Of a stretch of 64,000 nucleotides of DNA, positions 1 through 6,824 are shown piece by piece. The notes beneath the pieces were generated by a model. The model was not told the DNA's origin. It ran no database searches and saw only the letters and a list, made by a program, of their open reading frames with translations. Position 1 is the first letter of the stretch, and each line of letters opens with the position of its first letter. Made by a program: the position numbers and the translations under genes. This DNA comes from Allorhodopirellula heiligendammensis (lineage in GTDB: Bacteria; Planctomycetota; Planctomycetia; Pirellulales; Pirellulaceae), in NCBI RefSeq assembly GCF_007860105.1, contig NZ_SJPU01000002.1, positions 1,167,739-1,231,738 on the forward strand, read 5' to 3'.

Positions 1-196
1 TGCGGGTTTGCTTTTGATGGGCAGTGAGATCACGCTTTTCGGCTTGCGTGAGTTTCTCGCCATCGTGCAGACGCAGGGCGGCCGTTAACGCTCGGCGTGT
101 GCGATCGCGGCCGGTTGCCCGTGTAGTGGTGGCCTTCGCCTTGGTGGCTTTGACTGGCTTCGGCTTAGTCGCTGTCGCCGATTTTCGCTTCGCCAC
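1..196 (-). CDS. Lys/Arg-rich protein, N-terminal part only (runs off the left edge)
   Basis: This is an open frame of 65 codons from a GTG at 194-196 to the window edge with no stop. The start is supported by an AAGGGAG Shine-Dalgarno 8 nt upstream, one of the clearest in the window. The first 35 residues are a basic Lys/Thr/Ala-rich tail (MAKRKSATATKPKPVKATKA), followed by a more ordinary stretch (DGEKLTQAEKRDL) that looks helical. It overlaps the end of the preceding gene by 32 nt and continues the same minus-strand cluster. I do not recognise the family. A basic tail would suit nucleic-acid binding, but that is inference. Confidence 0.55.
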   Translation of the reverse strand, partial: MAKRKSATATKPKPVKATKAKATTTRATGRDRTRRALTAALRLHDGEKLTQAEKRDLTAHQKQTR

Positions 197-431
197 GGTT
201 CAATCTCCCTTGATGTCGCCACCATGGCACTGGGTCGGTGTTTTGGCCGGGTGGCCAGACGATGGGTTGAGGGGATTGGTTTTCGAGTCGCTCGATCCGT
301 TCGTCGAGCGATCGGCAATCAAACGATTGCCAGCTTGCAATCGCAATTGCGACGATCGCAATCACGGTACTGAGGGCGTTAGCACTGGCCTGCAGTGCAG
401 GCCAGGCGTGCGATCGAGCTTCACTACTCAT
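165..431 (-). CDS. small single-pass membrane protein (88 aa), unknown function
   Basis: The ATG at 429-431 overlaps the end of the upstream gene, whose stop is 424-426, so the pair is translationally coupled. Residues about 14-34 form one hydrophobic helix (STVIAIVAIAIASW). A short charged coiled-coil-like stretch (SLDERIERLENQ) and a Pro/Trp-rich tail follow. The longer in-frame extension to 590 has no membrane character and overlaps the whole upstream gene, so I rejected it. Size and position recall small accessory membrane proteins of phages and integrative elements, but no family is recognised. Confidence 0.5.
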   Translation of the reverse strand: MSSEARSHAWPALQASANALSTVIAIVAIAIASWQSFDCRSLDERIERLENQSPQPIVWPPGQNTDPVPWWRHQGRLNRGEAKIGDSD

Positions 432-654
432 CAGCGAGCAAACCGCGTAGATGATCGGTGGCCACGGCGACTTGCGTTTCCTCGTGCGAGTCGTTGAGAC
501 GCCGGCGGACGCGTTTCCAATCTTTGGCTTCCATGAATTGGATGCGGCCGGTGATAGCTTTGCGAGTGAAGTAGATGCCGATACACGCAAAGAACGCTGA
601 GAGAATCAAGCAGGCGATCACACAGAACGCTAACGCAGCAACGAAGATTATCAT
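424..654 (-). CDS. small membrane protein (76 aa), unknown function
   Basis: The ATG at 652-654 overlaps the stop of the upstream gene (ATGA, stop 651-653). The N-terminal 30 residues are one long hydrophobic segment (MIIFVAALAFCVIACLIL). A short basic amphipathic cytoplasmic tail follows (KDWKRVRRRL). The product has no signal-peptidase site that I can see. The position between a thioredoxin-like protein and another small membrane protein in an overlapping cluster argues that it is a real gene. Function is unknown. Confidence 0.55.
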   Translation of the reverse strand: MIIFVAALAFCVIACLILSAFFACIGIYFTRKAITGRIQFMEAKDWKRVRRRLNDSHEETQVAVATDHLRGLLADE

Positions 655-1316
655 GAGAAACTCTTGACGAGGATGGTGATGCCGACGCCGAGCCCAGCGA
701 TCGCAACCAACGCCATCCCGCCAATCAGGATGGTGCCGATCACGGCTGCTCCGAGATAGACAGACTGCGGGATTGCGACTTCGGTGTTGACGTTGACGGT
801 GTCGGGGATGAGGCTTGGCCGCTCGCCAGGTCGAAAGATCGGCGTGCGGGACGGCTGCGGCTGAGGTTGGTAGGGGCACGTCGGGCAGTCTGCCGTGGCG
901 TTGCGCCCGTCTGCCGGCCGGGGATTCTGGGCTCGGTCGGCTCTGGCGGCCGCCATCAGATCAGCCGCCAATTTATCCGGATCGTACGTGGCCGGGCCGC
1001 TGGCTTTGTAGAGCACGCCGCCATCGGATCGCACGAGAGCGACCTTGGGCAGGCTCGTGATGCCGAGAGCGGACGCGTATCGGGATTGATAGAGCGGGTC
1101 GTTCACTTTGAATAGGAAGGACTTGCAACGCGCACGGATCGCAGAGAGCTGCGGGTGAGTCTCCGTGTTGGCGACCAACGTTTCGTCAGCAGTCATCGGA
1201 AACTCGGATGTGACCACGATGAGGTGATACTTCCCGGAGTCATCTGGCAATTGCTGAGCCGATGCGATGGACACAGCGATCGCGAGGATCGCGAATGCTA
1301 GGATTGCTCGGATCAT
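651..1316 (-). CDS. exported thioredoxin-fold-like protein with C-terminal membrane anchor
   Basis: The product has 221 aa. The start ATG (1314-1316) overlaps the upstream stop by 4 nt. Residues 1-20 are a signal peptide ending ASAQQ. Residues about 28-125 resemble a thioredoxin fold: a beta strand (YHLIVVTS), helices, then SLPKVALV, which resembles the cis-Pro segment, and a Gly-rich turn. No CxxC sits at the usual active-site position, so a redox role is uncertain. A CPTCP motif followed by a Pro/Gln-rich linker occurs near residue 145, and the last 40 residues form a transmembrane helix. The adjacent lipoprotein carries the same CPTCP motif, which hints at a shared partner or metal. Confidence 0.6.
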   Translation of the reverse strand: MIRAILAFAILAIAVSIASAQQLPDDSGKYHLIVVTSEFPMTADETLVANTETHPQLSAIRARCKSFLFKVNDPLYQSRYASALGITSLPKVALVRSDGGVLYKASGPATYDPDKLAADLMAAARADRAQNPRPADGRNATADCPTCPYQPQPQPSRTPIFRPGERPSLIPDTVNVNTEVAIPQSVYLGAAVIGTILIGGMALVAIAGLGVGITILVKSFS

Positions 1317-1978
1317 TGGGCGCTCGCTTCGCGGATAACGGCTTGGACGGTGGCGGATCGCACGTTGATGCCCGCCTTCGATGCGTAGTTGCGGATGGTC
1401 GATTCGATCTGTTTCGGCGATGCGTTTCGCCAGCATTGTTCACACATGCACGTCAGCGAGATTCGATCATCCGTCCATAGTTCATGCCACTCCCGGCCGA
1501 CGGTTGCCCTCCCACACATCGAACAGCGAAAGATACCTTCCTTGACGTCGTCCGGCTCAAAAGGCTTCTGGATCGGCCGCTGCGGACAATTCCCGCTGGG
1601 GCACGGCGGCGTGGACGCAGTCGGCCGTGGCATTGTCGCCTGTGGCGTTGGTCGGCATTCCGACAACGGCTGCACCCACAACAGACTCTCCCCGGGATTC
1701 AGATTGAATCCTCCGGAGTACTGCGTGGACGCGTAGCTAGGCGTCGGCCGTGCCTGGGGACAGGTTGGGCAACCTCCGTTCTTGGTCTCATGCAGCGCGA
1801 CGAGATTGACGCTCGTATCATTTGCCTGAGTGGTGCTGTCGTTATGGGGCGACGAGTAGAACGTTTGACCGAGCGCGAACGGATCGCATGTAGGGCCGTC
1901 ACATTGAGGTTGCTTGCAGTCGCATCCCAAGGCTGCGACGAGCAACAGCGATGCGGTGAGTAACAGTTTCGGAATCAT
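1313..1978 (-). CDS. Cys-rich lipoprotein with a zinc-ribbon-like C-terminus
   Basis: The product has 221 aa. Residues 1-19 are a lipoprotein signal ending in the lipobox ALGC. The mature part is rich in paired cysteines: CDCKQPQC, CDGPTC, CPTCP, CPSGNC, then CSMCGR followed 27 residues later by CMCEQC. The last two pairs are spaced like a zinc ribbon or small treble clef. Pro-rich linkers separate the cysteine pairs. The start overlaps the upstream stop by 4 nt, as in the rest of the cluster. No family is recognised. Cell-surface metal or disulfide chemistry is a reasonable guess only. Confidence 0.6.
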   Translation of the reverse strand: MIPKLLLTASLLLVAALGCDCKQPQCDGPTCDPFALGQTFYSSPHNDSTTQANDTSVNLVALHETKNGGCPTCPQARPTPSYASTQYSGGFNLNPGESLLWVQPLSECRPTPQATMPRPTASTPPCPSGNCPQRPIQKPFEPDDVKEGIFRCSMCGRATVGREWHELWTDDRISLTCMCEQCWRNASPKQIESTIRNYASKAGINVRSATVQAVIREASAQ

Positions 1979-2667
1979 TTGGTGCTCCTAAGAGTTGCGT
2001 CGAAGAGTGGTGGGGGAACCGGCGGGGCTGCCAATGCCAATCCGAATCCGCCGTATCCATCCCAGTCCCTCGCGAACTTGTTACGCTCGACGGGGATGTA
2101 GTGAGTTGGGCGGTTGTTGTCACACAGCCAGGCGTATTCGGTCGGATCCGTTGGTCGATACGGATCGGTGCCGAACCCGACGAAGTTGACGCAGTGCCTT
2201 GGCCAATGCCAAATCAAGGCCGATCGCCGGGTAGCGGTGCACCAATCCAGAAAGCCCATGTCGGCTCGATTGGTTGAGTAGTAATCCAACCCGACCGCGT
2301 CCGTTTGGCGGCGGATGCTGGTGTCCGTCTCGCCGCCGGCGGTGTTGTCTCGCCACCATTGGGCGAGCTCTGGCATGCCAACCCACGTGAGGTTGTAGAC
2401 CTGACTCGCATTGACACAGCTCCCCGACCCGCCCGAGTCGGTCCAGTTGTACGGCCGCAGCTCGGTCGGCAGGTTCGCCACCGGCGATTCGGTGATCTCC
2501 AAAAGCGGCAGGTACTCCTGGATACTCTCCGAAGAATCGCAACCGCTCACCGCAACGCAAAAGCCGACGGCTAGCAAGCAAATCGCAACCGAACGCAGTC
2601 CAGTCAGCCTAGAATTCTGTTTTGTCACTTCGTGCACCCATCGAGAAACGCGGCGGTCACAGACCAA
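1975..2667 (-). CDS. lipoprotein with a papain/C39-like cysteine-peptidase pattern
   Basis: The product has 230 aa from TTG at 2667; a GTG at 2628 would give a cleaner lipoprotein signal. The lipobox is VAVSGC. The mature domain shows the order expected of papain-like peptidases: Cys in GSCVNASQ, at the start of a helix followed by a Trp-rich segment (ELAQWWRD), then His in PRHCVNFVGFG, then an acid/amide pair in WLCDNN. This is a motif-level assignment; I cannot align it. The gene heads a run of overlapping genes and lies just downstream of an HTH gene. A surface-anchored peptidase or peptidase-like protein on a mobile element is unusual. Confidence 0.55.
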   Translation of the reverse strand: MVCDRRVSRWVHEVTKQNSRLTGLRSVAICLLAVGFCVAVSGCDSSESIQEYLPLLEITESPVANLPTELRPYNWTDSGGSGSCVNASQVYNLTWVGMPELAQWWRDNTAGGETDTSIRRQTDAVGLDYYSTNRADMGFLDWCTATRRSALIWHWPRHCVNFVGFGTDPYRPTDPTEYAWLCDNNRPTHYIPVERNKFARDWDGYGGFGLALAAPPVPPPLFDATLRSTK

Positions 2668-2717
2668 TAGTTTCTAGATGGTGTAGCCCCATCCCGGCGT
2701 GTCCGGGTTGGTGATGA

Positions 2718-3101
2718 TCAGATCGGATCCGCCAGACAGGCCACGCATGGCCACAACCGCATGAGCCCATGCCGGGGGCATCGCTTGGGGGCCTTCAGCA
2801 ATTCGGGCCGAGCGACCGTGCCGCCCTGGTCCTGTACCTTCAAGAATTGTCGACGTGTGACATTGCCGACGGCGGATTTCGACTTGCCGATCCGAGTTGC
2901 GATTGTCCGAATCGGCAATCCTTCCAGCTCGCGGAGCCGCTTGATCTCCTTTTTCTCCTCGGGCGTCAGATGCTTGCCGTCATAGTTGAGGCCAGATTCC
3001 CGGGCAATCTTCCGCACGGCCCAATAAGAGACCGACAGTCGAGAAGCGATCTCGACCGGACGTTCGCCGTTCGCCAGCAAACGCAGAACCATTTCGCGCA
3101 T
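2718..3101 (-). CDS. small DNA-binding protein with two HTH motifs and a C-terminal Cys/His cluster
   Basis: The product has 127 aa. Residues about 1-35 form a helix-turn-helix (ERPVEIASRLSVSYWAVRKI). Residues about 45-80 form a second one resembling Hin/resolvase-type HTH (GLPIRTIATRIGKSKSAVGN). The C-terminus holds C-x2-H-x7-C-x2-C (CPRHGLMRLWPCVAC), which could bind zinc. It is the first gene of the minus-strand cluster, 50 nt ahead of the lipoprotein, so it may regulate the cluster or act in packaging or replication of the element. The family is unassigned. Confidence 0.65.
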   Translation of the reverse strand: MREMVLRLLANGERPVEIASRLSVSYWAVRKIARESGLNYDGKHLTPEEKKEIKRLRELEGLPIRTIATRIGKSKSAVGNVTRRQFLKVQDQGGTVARPELLKAPKRCPRHGLMRLWPCVACLADPI

Positions 3102-3617
3102 AAGTGTTTTGGCCGGACAAGCCGGCTAGTTCGGGGTGGTTACATCCGAACTCAAGCCTCACCCCGAGTCCACAAACAAACTTACTTACTCGGGATTTTA
3201 GCGGAGCGTGCGCAAAAAATCGACCCGATAGCCGGGCGAAGCCCCCCAGGGCACTCGGGCCGGGGGGCCCCGCTAGCCATCGGGCGGCCGGGCGGCGGTT
3301 GACGGGCCGTGTTCCGGTGCACTGTATGGTTCTATCGTGGGCGGCTGGCCTGGGACACGCCTCGGTTTCGAGGCCAGCCGCCCACCAAGAAAACAGGCGG
3401 AGCAGCGAGGAGTGCTAAGCCGGCTTTGGGGCTTAGCTCTCCTCACTGCGTAGACCCTCACCTGATTGGGGGTGTAGAATGCCCGAAGGATACGATTGAG
3501 CTGCGTTAGGCTCAGTACGAGAGCAAGGCTACTTCTCGCTGATAAACCTTGCAAAACACCTCAGAAACCTCAACACCTAAGCACGGCGGGAACTGGCATT
3601 CAAAGGAGAATTTGAAT
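3102..3617. other. structured non-coding stretch of about 515 bp before the Abi-alpha gene
   Basis: No credible coding frame exists here. From 3240 to 3300 the sequence is very G+C-rich. A perfect 15-bp inverted repeat (3337-3351 with 3371-3385, 19-nt loop) is followed by a second long hairpin (3407-3412 plus 3414-3421 pairing with 3430-3437 plus 3439-3444, one T:T mismatch). Smaller stems follow (GAGC/GCTC near 3500, CGAGA/TCTCG near 3520-3542). It lies between the divergently transcribed HTH gene and the Abi-alpha gene, so it must contain their promoters. The number of stems suggests a structured RNA or a palindromic repeat unit. Confidence 0.5.
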
Positions 3618-4421
3618 ATGGATCAAAGTGAACCCGACAAGGGGCCGTTGATTGGAGATCTGACGGGCGCAGGCAAGGTAATAAACTCGGAAGTCGCCAA
3701 ACGCATTTATGATGACGCATTATCGCCATCTATGCGTGAGTTAGGCAGTTTGTCGGAAGACTTCCTGAAGACGATTCATCTTATCGCAGCGCCGTTTCAA
3801 ATCGGAGCCGTACTTCAAGTTCGCTTAGTTTCATTCTGCGAGCGAATCAGCAACATGGTACCAAAGGAGCGGCAAAGGGATGCCCCCCCGGAAATCGCTA
3901 AACCAGTGATCGAGGCAATCGCATTCATAAGAGATGACAGTCCACTGATGACAATGTTCGAAGAATTGATGTCGCGTGCTATCGATGTCAACGAAGCTGA
4001 CGAGCTGAGCCCTGAATTCCCTGCTATTATCCAAAGTCTCAGTCCGCTTCAAGCAAAATTGATTACGTCGCTGGCAGCCGAAGACCACTTCACAGACATA
4101 ATTCAAGACAGGAACACTGGAATCGTTTATCGACAATTGGGTTCGAACTATCAACCTGAGGATTACCACGGATACCCGCACCACCTCACACTTGTGCAGA
4201 ACTTAGCAACGAAGAGCATTGTAACGATTCTTTTTCGAGACATCGCCGAAGAGTATCCAGACACCACGGTCCCAGAAGGCACGCACCTACGCCGCATGTC
4301 GGTTCGATTGTCTAGGTTTGGACTGTGGTTTGCCACATCGTGCACGGAGCGACAAGCACCGACCACCCAATCGCACGGTTTCGCGAGCGATGGAATTCCC
4401 CAGAGCGGCGAGTTCGGTTGA
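3618..4421 (+). CDS. Abi-alpha / DUF4393 family protein (abortive-infection-like)
   Basis: The product has 267 aa. The ATG at 3618 has an AAAGGAG ribosome site 8 nt upstream. The upstream in-frame extension is rejected. Residues about 15-150 match the Abi-alpha (DUF4393) pattern from memory: an N-terminal helix leading to LSPSMRELG, a hydrophobic helix (LIAAPFQIG), the Pro-rich spacer PPEIAKPVIEAI, then acidic SPLMTMFEELMSRAID and the conserved LSPLQAKLI. No catalytic residues are evident. The next gene encodes a DUF4062 protein 64 nt downstream in the same direction. G+C is visibly lower than in flanking chromosomal genes, in keeping with transfer. Family members are associated with phage exclusion, but the mechanism is not known to me. 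Confidence 0.75.
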   Translation: MDQSEPDKGPLIGDLTGAGKVINSEVAKRIYDDALSPSMRELGSLSEDFLKTIHLIAAPFQIGAVLQVRLVSFCERISNMVPKERQRDAPPEIAKPVIEAIAFIRDDSPLMTMFEELMSRAIDVNEADELSPEFPAIIQSLSPLQAKLITSLAAEDHFTDIIQDRNTGIVYRQLGSNYQPEDYHGYPHHLTLVQNLATKSIVTILFRDIAEEYPDTTVPEGTHLRRMSVRLSRFGLWFATSCTERQAPTTQSHGFASDGIPQSGEFG

Positions 4422-4485
4422 ATCCAATCAGAGGTCATTCGCACTCCCTGTTCGTTGTTTACTTTCCCAAACTAGTACACTTTGC

Positions 4486-5481
4486 ATGGCAAAGCCGAGA
4501 ATTTTTGTTAGCTCTACCTATTACGATCTCAAGCACATTCGTGCGAGCCTTGAAGCATTCATCCAGTCGATGGGATACGATTCGGTCTTGTTCGAAAGCG
4601 GAGATATTGCGTTTAATCCAATGCGACCATTGGACGAATCGTGCTACCAAGAAATCGGAACATGCCACATGCTTGTTCTGATTGTCGGCGGTCGATATGG
4701 TTCGGCAGCGACCGGCGAGGACGCAAACCAATCAACGGAATCGGAAGAGCACTACAAACGATTCATCTCAATCACTCGCAAGGAGTATGAAACCGCCTGT
4801 GGGAGAAACGTGCCTGTCTTCATTTTTGTCGACAAAAACGTCCTTGCCGAGTTCGAGACGTTCAAACGCAATCGGGAGAACACCGCAATAGCGTACGCAT
4901 ACGTGGATAGCATCAATGTGTTTCATCTGCTTGACAATCTTCACTCGCCGGGCCGCAACTATTTCATCCGTGGATTCGAAAATTTCGAGGACATCTCCAC
5001 ATGGCTTCGCGATCAGTGGGCAGGGCTGTTTGCAGAGCACCTAGCAAAGTCAAGCACTGACCAAGCTATTGAGGATTTGAGTGGACAAATTTCGGACCTA
5101 CGCAACGTCGTCTCAGTTCTTCGAAAGTACAGCGAGGCAATGATTAAAACGATCCAGCCGGAAACGTCTGATGCAATCATTTCTGAGCAACACGAGCGAC
5201 TTCGCAAATCGAGAATTCGAAATTTCTGGCAAGAGCACTTTATTCAGTTTCTTCTCCAGCTGAGCGAAATTTCTCTCCGCGAACACATCTTGCCCGAAGA
5301 GATGTTCCATAAATTTGAGATGTCAGTTTCGCTCGAATCATTCTTGGAAAAACTCGGTTTAGAACAAGCACTCGCGGATAGTTTGATGGATCCAAGTGCA
5401 ACTCGCGCGACGGAAGCTTTTTGGGAACTTCAGACTCGCTATTTACGCGATTACAACGATAGCGACGACGATACCGAGTAA
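4486..5481 (+). CDS. DUF4062 domain protein, putative effector/sensor partner of Abi-alpha
   Basis: The product has 331 aa. The ATG at 4486 is chosen because the DUF4062 domain begins there (AKPRIFVSSTYYDL); sequence further upstream is unrelated. Residues 1-90 carry the family hallmarks: VSSTYYDL, FESGDIAFNP, SCYQEI and VLIVGGRYGS. A helical domain (SITRKEYETAC...VPVFIFVD) follows, then a long helical/coiled-coil C-terminal half (about 185-331) ending in an acidic tail. DUF4062 resembles TIR/nucleoside-deoxyribosyltransferase folds and is often found N-terminal in defence and STAND-type proteins; here it is fused to no NTPase. Together with the preceding Abi-alpha gene it forms a plausible two-gene immunity module. 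Confidence 0.75.
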   Translation: MAKPRIFVSSTYYDLKHIRASLEAFIQSMGYDSVLFESGDIAFNPMRPLDESCYQEIGTCHMLVLIVGGRYGSAATGEDANQSTESEEHYKRFISITRKEYETACGRNVPVFIFVDKNVLAEFETFKRNRENTAIAYAYVDSINVFHLLDNLHSPGRNYFIRGFENFEDISTWLRDQWAGLFAEHLAKSSTDQAIEDLSGQISDLRNVVSVLRKYSEAMIKTIQPETSDAIISEQHERLRKSRIRNFWQEHFIQFLLQLSEISLREHILPEEMFHKFEMSVSLESFLEKLGLEQALADSLMDPSATRATEAFWELQTRYLRDYNDSDDDTE

Positions 5482-5563
5482 AGATAAAATGTAAACTTTC
5501 ACGATTCGAAGACCAATGCCGTTTCTCACGCCGAACGTTTTATGAGCAAACCAGCCTGTTCCA

Positions 5564-5731
5564 CTATCCCGACGTCAGCTCGTCTGTTGGAAGTTCATCG
5601 CCGAGGCGTGGCTTCGCAATCTCGTTGATAATGCGAGTAAGCACGGCTCGGACTGCTCTTTGCTCGTTGTCTTGGATTGCTTGGTTGACGATTTGCAAGC
5701 ATCGTTCACGCTCTCTTTGAACTTTGTCCAT
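5564..5731 (-). CDS. small helical protein (55 aa) overlapping the end of the integrase gene
   Basis: The frame begins at ATG 5729-5731 inside the 3' end of the integrase gene (overlap 26 nt) and encodes MDKVQRERERCLQIVNQAIQ followed by a second amphipathic helix and an acidic tail. Composition is that of a real small charged helical protein, and its coupling to the integrase suggests co-expression. It could be an excisionase-like or regulatory partner of the recombinase, but no HTH motif is visible, so this is speculation. Confidence 0.5.
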   Translation of the reverse strand: MDKVQRERERCLQIVNQAIQDNEQRAVRAVLTRIINEIAKPRLGDELPTDELTSG

Positions 5732-6596
5732 GGGTTCGCTGACGCTGTGGGGTGATGGGGGCAACAGCCTTGCGTTGGTCGACGTAGCTCTTGCGGTCCA
5801 ATCCTTGGCGTGAATGTCCAAGGAACCGCCATGCTAAGCCGCCCTCGCTCTCGACCTGAGTCGCGCCGGTTCTCCGGACGTGCTGCAGGGCACGGTTTCG
5901 CTTCTCGGGTTCCACGTCGGCTAATTCCCTGGCCCGCCTCATCCAGTAATAAAACGTGGTTTCGCTTTGCGGCCATCTTAGCGGAGTTTGGGCGTGTTTG
6001 TCGCCTGCACTTTGAAGCCTCGATGATAGACGCCTGAGATCCGTTTCCGTTTCGCTCGTGATTGTTACTACGTGAACACGTTTCGTTTTATGTTGCGTCA
6101 TGGCAGCCAGGCGATTGCCGTCGAACTCACTCAAGTTGAACCGCCACACGTCGCTTCGTCGGAGTCCGGTCTCATACGCGAACCAGAGGCACGTTGAAAA
6201 GTAGAGGCCGCGAGGTAAGCCGTTTGTGAGGTAGCCGTCAACCTTGCTCGCGGCCTCGGCTACACGCTCGAGTTCGTCGAACGCCCACGCTTCGGGATTC
6301 TTGGGAGTGACCGCAACCGATCTCACGTTCTCGCGATTCAAGCCTTGCCCGAACTTCTTCCAGAGCGTCAGCAGCGACGTTCGGACGTTGGCCCGACTGC
6401 GATCGCCGATTTCGCCAACGTCTCGTTCGTGCTTCAACCAACGGTTGACCGTACCTTCGGTGAGATCGGCCGTGGTCGCTGCCCGCCTCAGAAATCGCTC
6501 GAACCGCGTCAGGGCATAGCGGAGTTGATAGGCGTAAGAATTTGAGATCTCGGTTTGCAGTTCGTATCGCGAGACGACGTCCGCTAGCAGGTCCAA
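5706..6596 (-). CDS. tyrosine recombinase / phage-type integrase
   Basis: The product has 296 aa. The start is a TTG at 6594-6596 with GGAG 7 nt upstream; no ATG or GTG exists before the upstream in-frame stop. Residues 1-100 are a SAM-like core-binding domain. Residues about 105-280 are the catalytic domain with Arg in YETGLRRSDV (146/147), Lys near 170-172 (QHKTKR), His-x-x-Arg in LQHVRRTG (239 and 242), His in FLGHS (261) and the Tyr nucleophile in RKSYVD (271), so all catalytic positions are present. It lies next to a partial tRNA-Leu gene, the expected attachment site, and should integrate and excise the element to its left. Confidence 0.9.
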   Translation of the reverse strand: MDLLADVVSRYELQTEISNSYAYQLRYALTRFERFLRRAATTADLTEGTVNRWLKHERDVGEIGDRSRANVRTSLLTLWKKFGQGLNRENVRSVAVTPKNPEAWAFDELERVAEAASKVDGYLTNGLPRGLYFSTCLWFAYETGLRRSDVWRFNLSEFDGNRLAAMTQHKTKRVHVVTITSETETDLRRLSSRLQSAGDKHAQTPLRWPQSETTFYYWMRRARELADVEPEKRNRALQHVRRTGATQVESEGGLAWRFLGHSRQGLDRKSYVDQRKAVAPITPQRQRTHGQSSKRA

Positions 6597-6696
6597 TAGT
6601 TCGCTCCGGTTGAAACTGAAATCCTCCCTGCAGTACTGCGAAGTCCTGTTTCTGCCCCACTATTGTAATTGCCTGCATCGAGTTTGCTCGACGATC

Positions 6697-6758
6697 CGCG
6701 CTAGGTTGAGGGCCTAGTGGGAGTTAATCCCGTGGAGGTTCGAGTCCTCTCGGCCGCA
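6697..6758 (+). other. attachment-site half: displaced 3' fragment of a tRNA-Leu(GAG) gene
   Basis: The sequence contains an intact anticodon arm (CTAGG, loop TTGAGGG with anticodon GAG, CCTAG), a long variable region typical of Leu tRNAs, a T-arm (GGAGG-TTCGAGT-CCTCT) and the acceptor 3' strand CGGCCGC plus discriminator A, with no encoded CCA. No matching acceptor 5' strand or D-arm precedes it; the bases before about 6697 do not resemble a tRNA. This is the classic leftover of integration into a tRNA gene. The reconstituted complete tRNA should stand at the other end of the element, left of this window, in the same orientation. Confidence 0.85.
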
Positions 6759-6791
6759 TTTGAAAAAGACTGCAATTCATTGCCTTTTAAA

Positions 6792-6824
6792 GGGCTCACC
6801 GTCTATTTCGGTGAGCCCTTTTTT
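6792..6824 (+). terminator. Rho-independent terminator downstream of the tRNA fragment
   Basis: GGGCTCACC (6792-6800) pairs with GGTGAGCCC (6810-6818) across a short loop and is followed by six T residues. It probably once terminated the tRNA-Leu transcript. It also covers the last codons of the convergent membrane-protein gene. Confidence 0.85.

Noticed and set aside
3273-3554. Minus-strand 93-codon frame over the hairpins
   Set aside because: Composition reflects the inverted repeats, and it has no start signal.
3102-3617. Retron-like RNA upstream of a defence gene
   Set aside because: No reverse transcriptase is encoded nearby, and the stems do not follow an msr-msd order.
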